Shown one piece after another: positions 6,909 to 15,591 of a stretch of DNA of 64,000 nt; positions within the stretch are counted from its first letter, which is position 1, and every line of letters starts with the position of its first letter. Source of the stretch: Streptomyces bikiniensis (GTDB lineage Bacteria; Actinomycetota; Actinomycetes; Streptomycetales; Streptomycetaceae); assembly GCA_000716465.1 (NCBI GenBank), contig JNWL01000019.1:31097-95096 (forward strand), in the 5' to 3' direction. The notes under the pieces are model-generated. The model made no database searches, was not told where the DNA came from, and saw only the letters and a program-made list of their open reading frames with translations. Position numbers and translations under genes: made by a program.

Positions 6909-8368
6909 CCACGGAAAGCACCAGCGTCCCCTCCTCACCGGGCCCCTGGCCCACGGCGGCCCAGGGCCAGGCCTTCGGCCTCGCCTCCCTCGCGCCGCCC
7001 CGCGGCGCCCCCGGCCGGGTCGCGACGCCGCACCGACGCCGCCCCCGGCCCCGTACCCGGTCCGGCGCGGCGCCGCTCGTGGCGGTCGACGTCCTGGCGG
7101 TCGTCGCGGCCGCCTCGGTCCTGAGCGCGGCGCACCACGACCTCCGGCTCGTCCTGCCGGTCCTGGCGCTCGTCCTGGTCCTCGACGGGCACGCGGGGCT
7201 CCACCGGCCCGCCGCGCACGTCCGGGCCCTGGACGAGCTGCCCGCGCTCGCCTCCCGCGCCGGGGTCGCCTGGTGCCTGGCGGCGGCGGGCGTCGCCGCG
7301 TACTCCCCGCACCTGGCGATCGGACCGCTGCGGCTCTGCGCCGCGTACGCCGTCCACGTCCTCCTCGTCTGCGCGGTCCGCGCCCTCGTCATCGGCCGGC
7401 GGCGCCGGGTGGCGCGGGCCCACCCCCGGTCGGCGCTGGTCGTCGGCGGGACGGGGGACGCGCGCCGGTTCGCGGCGGCGGCCGTCCAGCACCCGGAGTA
7501 CGGGGTGCGGCCGGTCGGGATCGTCGGCGTGCCCGAGCAGGGCGGCGGCGTCCGGACGTCCGGGGAGGCCGGGCTCCCGGTGCTCACCACGACCGAGGAG
7601 ATCCACCGGGCCGTCATCCAGAACACCGTGCGCGACGCGGTCTTCCTGGACGACGACCCGGGCCTGGTGACCCTCTTCCAGCAGTACGGCTGCACGACCT
7701 GGCGGGTCGGCGGCCGGCACCGGGACGGGCCGATGGGCGAGCACATGTGGGGGTACGCCTGGCACCGGATCGTCCCGCTGGACGAGCGGCGCGGCCTCAC
7801 CGCCAAGCGGGCCCTGGACATCGCCCTCGCCGCCCCCGCGCTCGTCCTCGCGCTGCCCGTACTGCTGCTCTGCGCGCTCGCCGTGCGCCTCTCGGACGGC
7901 CCCGGCGTCCTGTTCCGGCAGGAGCGGGTCGGCCAGCACGGGCGCCACTTCACGCTGCTCAAGTTCCGTACGCTCCGCCCCTCGGACGACACCGAGTCGG
8001 CGACCCGCTGGAACGTGGCGGGCGACCGGCGGATGAGCGCGGCCGGGAGCTTCCTGCGGAAGACCTCGCTCGACGAGCTGCCGCAGCTGTGGAACGTGCT
8101 GCGCGGGGACATGAGCCTGGTCGGGCCCCGGCCGGAACGCCCGTACTTCGTCGCCCAGTTCAGCAAGATCCACGCCGGGTACGCGGCCCGCCACCGGATG
8201 CCGGTGGGGCTCACCGGGCTGGCGCAGGTGCACGGGCTGCGCGGCGACACCTCGATCGAGGACCGCTGCCGCTTCGACAACCACTACATCGACCACTGGT
8301 CGCTCTGGCAGGACGTCTGCATCCTGCTTCGCACCGCCGCCGAGCTCGTCCGACCCACGGGGAGCTGA
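6905..8368 (+). CDS. Polyprenyl-phosphate sugar-phosphate transferase (priming enzyme)
   Basis: 487-residue WcaJ/CpsE-type initiating transferase. It moves a sugar-1-phosphate from a nucleotide sugar to undecaprenyl phosphate, the first step of a Wzy-type polymer. N-terminal membrane helices (about 60-160) precede a CoA-binding-like domain (SALVVGGTGDARRF). The C-terminal catalytic domain has KRALDIALAAPALVLALP, GVLFRQERVGQHGRHF, LLKFRTLR, and TSLDELPQLWNVLRGDMSLV followed by GPRPERP. All key motifs of the bacterial sugar transferase family are intact. GTG start overlapping the previous stop by 4 nt. Confidence 0.93.
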   Translation: MTTESTSVPSSPGPWPTAAQGQAFGLASLAPPRGAPGRVATPHRRRPRPRTRSGAAPLVAVDVLAVVAAASVLSAAHHDLRLVLPVLALVLVLDGHAGLHRPAAHVRALDELPALASRAGVAWCLAAAGVAAYSPHLAIGPLRLCAAYAVHVLLVCAVRALVIGRRRRVARAHPRSALVVGGTGDARRFAAAAVQHPEYGVRPVGIVGVPEQGGGVRTSGEAGLPVLTTTEEIHRAVIQNTVRDAVFLDDDPGLVTLFQQYGCTTWRVGGRHRDGPMGEHMWGYAWHRIVPLDERRGLTAKRALDIALAAPALVLALPVLLLCALAVRLSDGPGVLFRQERVGQHGRHFTLLKFRTLRPSDDTESATRWNVAGDRRMSAAGSFLRKTSLDELPQLWNVLRGDMSLVGPRPERPYFVAQFSKIHAGYAARHRMPVGLTGLAQVHGLRGDTSIEDRCRFDNHYIDHWSLWQDVCILLRTAAELVRPTGS

Positions 8369-8370
8369 GG

Positions 8371-9702
8371 ATGGCCACGGCCGCGACGCTGCCCGTGGTC
8401 GGCCCGGGCGCGCGGGACCTGCTCCGCAGGGCCGGGGCGCTCTCCCCGGTCCTCGCCGTGGTCGCGCTGCTGCTCGTCCCCGGCGGCGGGGGCGCGCAGG
8501 GCGGCACCGGCGGCACGGGCACGGTCGCCGACGCGGCCTCCGGGCTCCTCGTGCTGGTCTGCCTGGTACGGGTGGTGCGCGGCGGGGCCCGGCCCCTGAC
8601 CCGTACGGCGGCCTTCGTCCTCGGCCTCCCGGTCCTCGGGATCTGCCTGGCCGCGATCACCTCGAACGACCCGGCGTCGAGCCTGCCGGGCGTCGCCCGC
8701 TACGTGCAGGTCTTCGTCCTGGTCCCGGCGGCCGTGGTCCTGACGGTCCGCGACCGGCGGGACTTCGCCGTGGTCGCCTGGGCCCTGGTCGGGCTCGCGC
8801 TGCTCCAGGGCGCGGTGGGCGTCGCCCAGTACCTGACCGGCACGGGCGCCTCGTACCAGGGCGAGGACGTCCGGGCGGTCGGCACGTTCGGGGCGACCGA
8901 CGTGATGGGCATGGCGACCGTCGTCTCGTACGGGCTCGTCGTCGTCACCGGGATCGCGCTCGGCAGCGGTCCCGGGCGGGCCCGGACGGCGGCCCTGGTC
9001 TGCGCGGGGCTGCTGTTCCTCCCGCTGGTCCTCTCCTTCAGCCGGGGCGCGTGGATCGCGACCGCCGTCGCCTGCGCGCTCCAGCTGCTCCTGGCGGGGG
9101 CGCGGCGGGCGGTGCGGGTCGGGCTCGCGGCGGGGGCGCTCGGGGTGGTCCTCGTCGGCGGCCTCGGGATCGGCTCGGACCTGGTGGAGGAGCGGGTCGC
9201 CAGCATCACGCGGGTGACGGCGGCGCCGGACCAGTCGGTGACGGACCGGTACACGATGTGGGCGGCGGCCGGGGAGATGTGGCGCGCGGAACCGCTCACC
9301 GGCGTCGGTCTGAAGGGCTTCCCGCAGTACCGCGACGCGCACGCCTCGGTCGCGCTCTCCTCGGGCAGCGACACGGCGGGCGCGGGCGCGGCCTTCCAGC
9401 GGCAGCCGTTGCTCTCCCCGCACAACATGTACCTGCTGGTCCTGAGCGAGCAGGGTCTGGTGGGGCTGCTGGCCCTGGTCGGGAGCTGGACGGCGCTGCT
9501 CGTGGGGGCGCTGCGGCGGCGGGGCGGCTTCGGCCCCGGGTCCGGCGCCGGCGCGGACTGCGCGCTCGTCGCGACCGGCCTGCTCGTCTGGCAGTTCACC
9601 GACTTCTTCTACGCGGACATCGGCGGCCCCTCGACGGTCCTGATGTCGGTCGTGCTCGGCCTGGCGGCCTGGTGGTCGCTGGTGGAGGCGAGGCGTGCGT
9701 GA
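8371..9702 (+). CDS. Wzy-like O-antigen polymerase / ligase family membrane protein
   Basis: 443-residue polytopic membrane protein with about 10-12 predicted helices and a large extracytoplasmic loop (about 265-365). This loop carries the Wzy_C-type signature region (TGVGLKGFPQYRDAH ... LLSPHNMYLLVLSEQG). This architecture and the HN motif fit O-antigen ligase/polymerase (PF04932-like) proteins, which polymerise lipid-linked repeat units outside the membrane. It starts 2 nt after the priming transferase, with GGAG overlapping that gene's end, and its stop overlaps the flippase start by 8 nt. Confidence 0.85.
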   Translation: MATAATLPVVGPGARDLLRRAGALSPVLAVVALLLVPGGGGAQGGTGGTGTVADAASGLLVLVCLVRVVRGGARPLTRTAAFVLGLPVLGICLAAITSNDPASSLPGVARYVQVFVLVPAAVVLTVRDRRDFAVVAWALVGLALLQGAVGVAQYLTGTGASYQGEDVRAVGTFGATDVMGMATVVSYGLVVVTGIALGSGPGRARTAALVCAGLLFLPLVLSFSRGAWIATAVACALQLLLAGARRAVRVGLAAGALGVVLVGGLGIGSDLVEERVASITRVTAAPDQSVTDRYTMWAAAGEMWRAEPLTGVGLKGFPQYRDAHASVALSSGSDTAGAGAAFQRQPLLSPHNMYLLVLSEQGLVGLLALVGSWTALLVGALRRRGGFGPGSGAGADCALVATGLLVWQFTDFFYADIGGPSTVLMSVVLGLAAWWSLVEARRA

Positions 9703-11950
9703 CCCGTGGGCCGCGGAACCGGAGCCCACGGACGCGGGGTGGACGGGGCCGGCGGGGCCGGGGGACGTGAGACCCGTGGACCCGGCGCGGTCCGACGGGC
9801 CGCGCCCCGCGCCGTGGCCGGGCCGTTCGCCCCGGCAGCCCTGCGGCGCCCCGCTGACCGACCCCTGGTCGACCCCGCCCCTGAGCCCCACGGACTCCCC
9901 GTGGACGCCGGGGGCCGTCGTGCTGCCGGGGGCGGGGGACGCGGCGCCGTGGCCCGGCGGGGCGTCCCCGACGGGCGGGGCGGCGGCGTGGGCTCCCGAA
10001 GCCGAGCGCCACCCCGGCGGCGGCCCGTTCGACAGCGCCCCGCCCGCGGGCGGCCTCGCCGGGGCCCGCCGTATCGCCGTACGCCATCGGTCCGAGGGCA
10101 CGACCACGACCGCGACCGCGACCGCCAAGCCGACCACCGCCCCGCAGCCGACGACGGCACGGCCCCGCACCGGCCGCCGCGCCCACGCACGCGCGCGCGG
10201 GGCGCGGGCCGACAGGCCCCAGGGGCGCGGGTTCCTGGCGAAGGCGGCGGCCGTGACGGCGGGGCTCACCGCCGTCGGGGCGGTGCTCGGGCTCGTACGG
10301 GACCAGATCCTGGCCGGGTACTTCGGGGCCGGGGCCGCCACCGACGCGTTCCTGGTGGCGTGGACGGTCCCCGAGTTCGCCTCGACGCTGCTCATCGAGG
10401 ACGCGATGGCCCTGATCCTGGTGCCCGCGTTCTCCCGCGCCCTGGCCCGGCGCGGCGACGGCGCGCTCGGCGACCCGGTACGCGCGCTCGTGCGCGGGAC
10501 GCTCCCCCGGCTCACCCTCACCGTCGGGCTCGCCGCCGCCGTCCTCGTCGCCGCCGCCCCGCTGCTCGTCGCGGTCCTCGCCCCCGGCCTCCCCGACCCG
10601 GCGCTCGCGGTCGACTGCACGCGCCTCACCGCGACCTGCGTGCTCTCGTTCGCCCTGGTCGGCTACTGCTCGGCCGCGCTGCGCGCGCACGGCCGCTTCC
10701 TGCCGCCGGCCCTGATCTACACGGCGTACAACGTGGGGATCATCGGCACGATCCTGGTGCTCCGCGAGCCCTGGGGGGTGCGGTCGGCCGCCGCCGGGGT
10801 CGCGGTCGGCGGGGTCCTGATGGTCCTGGTCCAGGTGCCCTCCCTCGTACGGGAGCTGCGCTCCGGCCCCGTACCCGCGCCGCCGCGGGCGTCCGCGTCC
10901 CGGGGCGGGCAGGACGGGCGGATCCTGGTGCTCGGCCTGATCGCACCGGTCGTCGCGTTCTCGCTGTGCCGCCAGTCGCAGACGCTGATCGAGCGGTTCC
11001 TCGCCTCTCCGCTGCCCGCCGGGGCCATCTCGCACCTGAACTACGCGCAGAAGGTCGCGCAGCTGCCGATGATCCTCTCCCTGATGCTGTGCACGGTCAG
11101 CTTCCCCGTGGTCGCGCGCGCCCTCGCGGCGGGCGACGAGGAGACGGCCCGCCACCGGGTCGAGCGGGACCTGCTGCTCGCCGCCGTCGTGGTGCTCGCC
11201 GGGGCCGCGACGGTGATCGCCGCCGCCCCCAGGATCGTCGAACTGCTCTTCGAGCGGGGCGAGTTCGGGGTCGCCGACACCACCGCGACCGCCGCCGTCA
11301 TGCGGGTGTACGCCCTCGGACTGCTGGGCCAGACGATGGTCGGCGCCCTGGTCCGCTGCTACTTCTCCGCCGCCCGCCCGCTCTGGTACCCGGCCGCCGC
11401 CATGGGCGCGGGGCTCGTCGCGACCGGTGCCGCGGGCATGCCCGGCGCCCAGTACTGGGGCGCGGTCGGCATCGCCGCCGCCAACGCGCTCGGCATCACC
11501 CTGACCGCCGTCCTGCTCCTGCGGGGCGCGCACCGCCAGTCCGTCCCGGTCCGGGCCGGCCGGCTCGGCACCCACCTGCTCCGGCTCGCCGCCGCCGGTG
11601 CGGGCGCCACCGGGGCCGGCTGGCTCTGCTCGGCCTCGATCGGCCCCGCCGTCCCCGCCGTCGCCGTCGCCGCCCTCGCCGCCACCGGCGTCCTCGTGCT
11701 CTTCCTGGCCTGCGCCCCCGAGGCGTCCGGCCTTCCCTCCCTTCCCCGCTCCGCCTATCGGAGGACCCCCCATGCCCGCCGTCACCGCGCTGAGCCGTCT
11801 GCTGCCGAAACCGCCCCTGGGAAGGAGCCTGCCCCGGCGGGGAACCCTTTCCCCACGAGGGAGCCTTCCCCCGCGAAGCGCCCTGCCCCCGCGGGGAAGG
11901 CCTCCCCTGTGGGTGGCGATGTACCACTCGATCACGGACACCGCCGATGA
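9695..11950 (+). CDS. MurJ/MviN-like lipid-linked oligosaccharide flippase
   Basis: 751-residue protein. Residues 1-175 are a Pro/Gly-rich cytosolic tail with no recognisable domain; the rest is a 14-helix MOP-superfamily flippase. Typical blocks are AAAVTAGLTAVGAVLGLVRD, AYNVGIIGTILVLREP, LNYAQKVAQLPMILSL and ERGEFGVADT. The position beside Wzy- and priming-type genes argues for a Wzx-like role (flipping the polymer repeat unit) rather than lipid II; the family alone cannot decide. The last 60 residues are low-complexity (APGKEPAPAGNPFP...) and their DNA also encodes the start of the deacetylase in another frame. Confidence 0.87.
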   Translation: MRDPWAAEPEPTDAGWTGPAGPGDVRPVDPARSDGPRPAPWPGRSPRQPCGAPLTDPWSTPPLSPTDSPWTPGAVVLPGAGDAAPWPGGASPTGGAAAWAPEAERHPGGGPFDSAPPAGGLAGARRIAVRHRSEGTTTTATATAKPTTAPQPTTARPRTGRRAHARARGARADRPQGRGFLAKAAAVTAGLTAVGAVLGLVRDQILAGYFGAGAATDAFLVAWTVPEFASTLLIEDAMALILVPAFSRALARRGDGALGDPVRALVRGTLPRLTLTVGLAAAVLVAAAPLLVAVLAPGLPDPALAVDCTRLTATCVLSFALVGYCSAALRAHGRFLPPALIYTAYNVGIIGTILVLREPWGVRSAAAGVAVGGVLMVLVQVPSLVRELRSGPVPAPPRASASRGGQDGRILVLGLIAPVVAFSLCRQSQTLIERFLASPLPAGAISHLNYAQKVAQLPMILSLMLCTVSFPVVARALAAGDEETARHRVERDLLLAAVVVLAGAATVIAAAPRIVELLFERGEFGVADTTATAAVMRVYALGLLGQTMVGALVRCYFSAARPLWYPAAAMGAGLVATGAAGMPGAQYWGAVGIAAANALGITLTAVLLLRGAHRQSVPVRAGRLGTHLLRLAAAGAGATGAGWLCSASIGPAVPAVAVAALAATGVLVLFLACAPEASGLPSLPRSAYRRTPHARRHRAEPSAAETAPGKEPAPAGNPFPTREPSPAKRPAPAGKASPVGGDVPLDHGHRR

Positions 11951-12650
11951 CCCGTACCGGGTGACCGTCTCCCCGGCGCGCTTCGACCGGCAGCTGCGCT
12001 GGCTGGGCGACCGGGGGCTGCGCGGGGTGTCGGTGGGCGAGCTGCTGGCCGCCACCGCCCAGGGGCGCGCCAAGGGCCTGGTGGGCCTGACCTTCGACGA
12101 CGGCTACGCCGACTTCGTCGACTCGGCGCTCCCGCTGCTGCGCCGCCACGGCTTCACGGCCACGGTGTACGTCCTGCCGGGCCGGCTCGGCGGCGAGAAC
12201 GGCTGGGACACGGCCGGTCCGCGCAAGCGGCTGCTGTCGGGGGAGGAGATCCGGCGGATCTCCGACGCCGGGATGGAGATCGGCTCGCACGGCCTGACGC
12301 ACGTGGCGCTGCCCGAGGCCGACGACCGGACGCTCGCCGCCGAGACCCTGCGCAGCCGCGAGCTCCTGGAGGAGATGACGGGCCGTCCGGTGGGGGGCTT
12401 CTGCTACCCGTACGGGCGGGTCGACCCGCGTGCGATGCGGGCCGTGCGCCGGGCCGGCTACCGCTACGCCTGCGCGATCGACCCGGGCCCGTACACCGGC
12501 GCGTACGCCCTGCCCCGCGTCCACATCGGCGAGAACGACACCGCCTGGCGGCTCGCCGCCAAGCGCGTGCTGCACCCGCTGCGCCGCCGCCGGCCCGCCG
12601 ACCTGGCGGTCCCCGCCGCGCACGCCCCGGCCGTGGTCGGTGCGCGATGA
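11772..12650 (+). CDS. Polysaccharide deacetylase (CE4 / NodB-like)
   Basis: 292-residue enzyme removing acetyl groups from N-acetylhexosamines of the polymer. NodB motifs: WVAMYHSI at the domain start, TFDDGYADF (catalytic and metal Asp pair), EIGSHGLTH (metal His), GGFCYPYGRVDP, and a late LPRVHIG. The ATG at 11772 has GGAGGA eight bases upstream and adds about 48 basic, Pro/Arg-rich residues before the domain; a GTG at 11913 would remove them. The chosen start overlaps the flippase by 179 nt. No signal peptide or clear membrane anchor is seen, so localisation is uncertain. Confidence 0.87.
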   Translation: MPAVTALSRLLPKPPLGRSLPRRGTLSPRGSLPPRSALPPRGRPPLWVAMYHSITDTADDPYRVTVSPARFDRQLRWLGDRGLRGVSVGELLAATAQGRAKGLVGLTFDDGYADFVDSALPLLRRHGFTATVYVLPGRLGGENGWDTAGPRKRLLSGEEIRRISDAGMEIGSHGLTHVALPEADDRTLAAETLRSRELLEEMTGRPVGGFCYPYGRVDPRAMRAVRRAGYRYACAIDPGPYTGAYALPRVHIGENDTAWRLAAKRVLHPLRRRRPADLAVPAAHAPAVVGAR

Positions 12651-13780
12651 GGGTCCTGCACGTCATCACGGGGCTCGGCATCGGCGGCGCCGAGCAGCAG
12701 CTCCGGCTGTTGCTGCGCCACCTGCCCGTCCAGGGCCGGGTGGTGACGCTCACCAACCCGGGCGCGGTCGCCGCGGGCATCGAGGCGGACGGCACCCCCG
12801 TCACCCACCTGGGCATGACCGGCAACCGCGACCTCGGCGCCCTCCCCCGGCTCGCCCGGGTCGTCCGGCAGGGCCGCTACGACCTGGTGCACACGCACCT
12901 GTACCGGGCGTGCGTGTACGGCAGGGCGGCGGCCCGGATCGCCGGGGTGCGCCGGATCGTCGCCACCGAACACTCGCTCGGCGCGCACCAGATCGAGGGC
13001 CGGCCGCTGTCGGCGGGCACCCGCGCCCTGTACCTGGCCTCCGAGCGGCTGGGCACCTCCACGGTCGCCGTCTCGCCCAGCGTGGCCCGGCGGCTCGCGG
13101 ACTGGGGGGTGCCCGAGGAGCGCATCCGGGTGGTGCCGAACGGCATCGAGACCGGCCGGTTCGCCTTCGACCCGGACGCCCGCCGCCGGACCCGGGCGGC
13201 GCTCGGCCTCCCCGAGGACGCGCACGTCGTCGGCGGGGTGGGGCGGCTGGCCCCGGGGAAGCGGTTCGACCTGCTCGTACGGGCGGTGGCGGCGGTCCCG
13301 GAGGCCCGGCTGCTGCTCGTCGGGGAGGGCAGCGAGCGGGAGGGGCTGCTGCGGCTCGCCCGGCGACTGGGGGCGGCCGACCGGGTACTGCTCACCGGGG
13401 CCTGCGAGGACCCGCCGCCCGCCGGCTCGACCGGGCCCTCGCTGCCCGGACTGCTCGCCGCCATGGACGTCTTCGTGTCCGCCTCCCCCGACGAGGCCTT
13501 CGGGCTCGCGGTCGTCGAGGCGCTCGCGGCGGGCCTGCCCGTCCTGTACGCGGCCTGCCCGGCGATCGAGGACCTGCCGGCGGACGCGGCCCCGGGCGCG
13601 CGCCGGACCGGCGGGTCCGCGCCCGAACTGGCCGCCGCCCTCCGTGACCTGGCGGCGGCCCGGCCCGCCCGGCTCCCGGTGCCGGAGGCCGCCCGCCACT
13701 ACGACATCGCGCGCAGCGCCCGGCAGTTGGCGTCCCTCTACGACCAGGCCGTCCCCACTCCGTCGACCCGCTTGAACTGA
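12647..13780 (+). CDS. GT4-family glycosyltransferase (second)
   Basis: 377-residue GT-B glycosyltransferase. It begins MRVLHVITGLGIGGAEQQL, the classic Gly-rich GT4 N-terminus, and contains YDLVHTHLYRA, VVPNGIETGRF, GGVGRLAPGKRFDLL, and a nucleotide-sugar site SASPDEAFGLAVVEALAAG with the conserved ExxxxxxxE spacing. Start overlaps the deacetylase stop (ATGA). Together with the first GT4 enzyme it would extend the repeat unit on the lipid carrier. Donor sugar cannot be told from sequence. Confidence 0.9.
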   Translation: MRVLHVITGLGIGGAEQQLRLLLRHLPVQGRVVTLTNPGAVAAGIEADGTPVTHLGMTGNRDLGALPRLARVVRQGRYDLVHTHLYRACVYGRAAARIAGVRRIVATEHSLGAHQIEGRPLSAGTRALYLASERLGTSTVAVSPSVARRLADWGVPEERIRVVPNGIETGRFAFDPDARRRTRAALGLPEDAHVVGGVGRLAPGKRFDLLVRAVAAVPEARLLLVGEGSEREGLLRLARRLGAADRVLLTGACEDPPPAGSTGPSLPGLLAAMDVFVSASPDEAFGLAVVEALAAGLPVLYAACPAIEDLPADAAPGARRTGGSAPELAAALRDLAAARPARLPVPEAARHYDIARSARQLASLYDQAVPTPSTRLN

Positions 13781-13794
13781 GAGAAGTCCGACCC

Positions 13795-14457
13795 ATGAAG
13801 ACCACCACACCGTCCCGCGCCTTCCCGCCCGCCGGGCTCCGCCTCCCCGGCCGCTGGGCGGTGCTGCCCGCCGCCGTCCTCGCCGGAGCCGTGCTCGGCG
13901 GCGGCTACGGGGCCCTGAAGACGCCGGAGTACGCGGCGACCAGCTACGTCATCGTCGTACCGGCCGGGAAGTCCGACCCGGCGGGAGCGCTCGGCTTCGC
14001 CCAGGCGTACGGGCGGGTCGCCACCGACATCGCGGTGACCGGCGACGCCCAGGTGTGGGCCGGGGTGACCGCCGCGACGCTGCGGAGGCAGGTGACGGCG
14101 GAGACCTCACCGGACGCCCCGATGATCTCGATCACCGCACGGGCCGAGCGGCCCGCGAAGGCCGTGTCCATGGCCGACGGGGTGGCCAGGGCGCTCGTCC
14201 TCGACAGCTCGCACGTGGCGGCCAGCACGGGCGTGAAGGTCGTGCAGTTCTCCCGGGCGACGAAGCCCCTCGACCCGGTCTCCCCGTCCGCGCCGCTCGC
14301 CGCGCTCGTCGGCGGCTGCGCGGGCGGCCTCCTCGGCGGCCTGGCCCTCCTCGTCCGCCCGAAGCGCGCCGCCGCGCGCGGCGAGTCCCGCCACTCCCGC
14401 CGGGCCGGGGCCCCGGTCCCCGCCCCGGCCGGCGCGCACCAGCCGGAGACGGTGTGA
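13795..14457 (+). CDS. Wzz-like polysaccharide co-polymerase (chain-length regulator)
   Basis: 220-residue membrane protein with a helix near 25-45 (WAVLPAAVLAGAVLGGGYGAL), an extracytoplasmic domain, and a second helix near 165-187 preceded by a proline-rich stretch (ATKPLDPVSPSAPLAALVGG). This two-helix layout is typical of Wzz-type proteins that set polymer length with Wzy. The fused tyrosine kinase seen in CapB/Wzc proteins is absent. A basic, Pro-rich cytoplasmic tail ends the protein. ATG with GAGAAG upstream; the next start overlaps the stop. Confidence 0.8.
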   Translation: MKTTTPSRAFPPAGLRLPGRWAVLPAAVLAGAVLGGGYGALKTPEYAATSYVIVVPAGKSDPAGALGFAQAYGRVATDIAVTGDAQVWAGVTAATLRRQVTAETSPDAPMISITARAERPAKAVSMADGVARALVLDSSHVAASTGVKVVQFSRATKPLDPVSPSAPLAALVGGCAGGLLGGLALLVRPKRAAARGESRHSRRAGAPVPAPAGAHQPETV

Positions 14458-15584
14458 CCGCGGGCGCCCTGCGGACGGAGGTCTGCCGTGACGAGGAGGG
14501 GTTCGGGCGGCTCGCGGCCGAGTGGACGGCGTTGTACGGCCGCTGCTCCGCCGCCACCCCCTTCCAGTCCCACTCCTGGCTGCACTCCTGGTGGCTCTCG
14601 TACGGGCGGCCCGGTGCGCTGCGGGTGGTGCTCGTACGGCGCGGGGACGGCGCGCTGGTCGCCGCCGCGCCCCTGATGCGGGCCCGGGGCCCGCTGCCCG
14701 TCCTCACCCTGCTCGGCGGCTCGATCACCGACTTCACGGACGTGCTCCTCGACGACGGCTGCCCGGAGGCGGTCCCCGCCCTGGCCCGGGCCCTCGCGCG
14801 GACCGCCCGGGGCGCGGTGGTCGACCTGCGGGAGGTCCGGCCGGGCGCGGCCGGCGAACGGGTCTTCGCCCACTGGCGGGGGCCGCGCAGGCGGCTGCCC
14901 GACTCTCTGTGCCTGGAGCTGCCGGCCGTCCCGATGGAGGGCCTGCTCGAACGGATCCCCTCCGGGAAGGCCCAGCGGGTACGCGCCAAGCTGCGGAAAC
15001 TGGACGCGCTCGGCATCGACGCGCGCGTGGTGACCGGCGAGGAGGTCCCGGCCGCCCTGGACCGGCTCCTGGCGCTGCACCGGCTCCAGTGGCAGGGCCG
15101 GGGCGTCACCGCCGAGCACACCAGCGAGCGGTTCGCCCAGCACCTGAACCGGGCCGTGCGGCCCATGGTGGAGCGGGGGGACGCGATGGTCACCGAGTTC
15201 CGGCTGGCCGGGGACGTGGTCGCCGCCGACCTGACCCTGATGTCGCCGCGGCTGGCCGGCGGTTACCTGTACGGGGCCGATCCGGCGCTGCGGGCCCGCA
15301 AGGTCGACGTGGCGACGATGCTGCTGCGGCACGGGGCCCGCGAGACCAGCGCGGGCGGGCGGGCCACGCTGAGCATGCTGCGGGGCAGCGAACCGTACAA
15401 GCAGCACTGGCGCCCGGAGCCCGTGCGCAACTCCCGGCTGCTCCTCGCCGGGCCCGGTACGGCCCCGCTGCTCTGGCTCCGCGCGGGCGCGGCCGGCGCG
15501 CGGAGCTGGGCGGCCCGCCAGGCGCGGGAACGGGCCTGGGCGGGGCGGGCGCTCGACCGGGTCAAGGGTCGCCCGCCCCGGTAA
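14454..15584 (+). CDS. GNAT-fold acyl/aminoacyl transferase (FemAB/CelD-like)
   Basis: 376-residue cytosolic protein. The N-terminal part has the FemAB-like blocks FQSHSWLHSWWLSYG and VVLVRRGDGALVAAAPLM. The second half carries a GNAT acceptor region (DAMVTEFRLAGDVVAADLTLM, GGYLYGADPALRARKVDV). The acetyltransferase_6/CelD family is common in exopolysaccharide clusters and is thought to acylate or aminoacylate sugars of the repeat unit; the acyl group is unknown. Last gene of the overlapping operon, ending 7 bp from a convergent hydrolase gene. GTG start overlapping the previous stop. Confidence 0.82.
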   Translation: MTAGALRTEVCRDEEGFGRLAAEWTALYGRCSAATPFQSHSWLHSWWLSYGRPGALRVVLVRRGDGALVAAAPLMRARGPLPVLTLLGGSITDFTDVLLDDGCPEAVPALARALARTARGAVVDLREVRPGAAGERVFAHWRGPRRRLPDSLCLELPAVPMEGLLERIPSGKAQRVRAKLRKLDALGIDARVVTGEEVPAALDRLLALHRLQWQGRGVTAEHTSERFAQHLNRAVRPMVERGDAMVTEFRLAGDVVAADLTLMSPRLAGGYLYGADPALRARKVDVATMLLRHGARETSAGGRATLSMLRGSEPYKQHWRPEPVRNSRLLLAGPGTAPLLWLRAGAAGARSWAARQARERAWAGRALDRVKGRPPR

Positions 15585-15591
15585 GGGCTGG

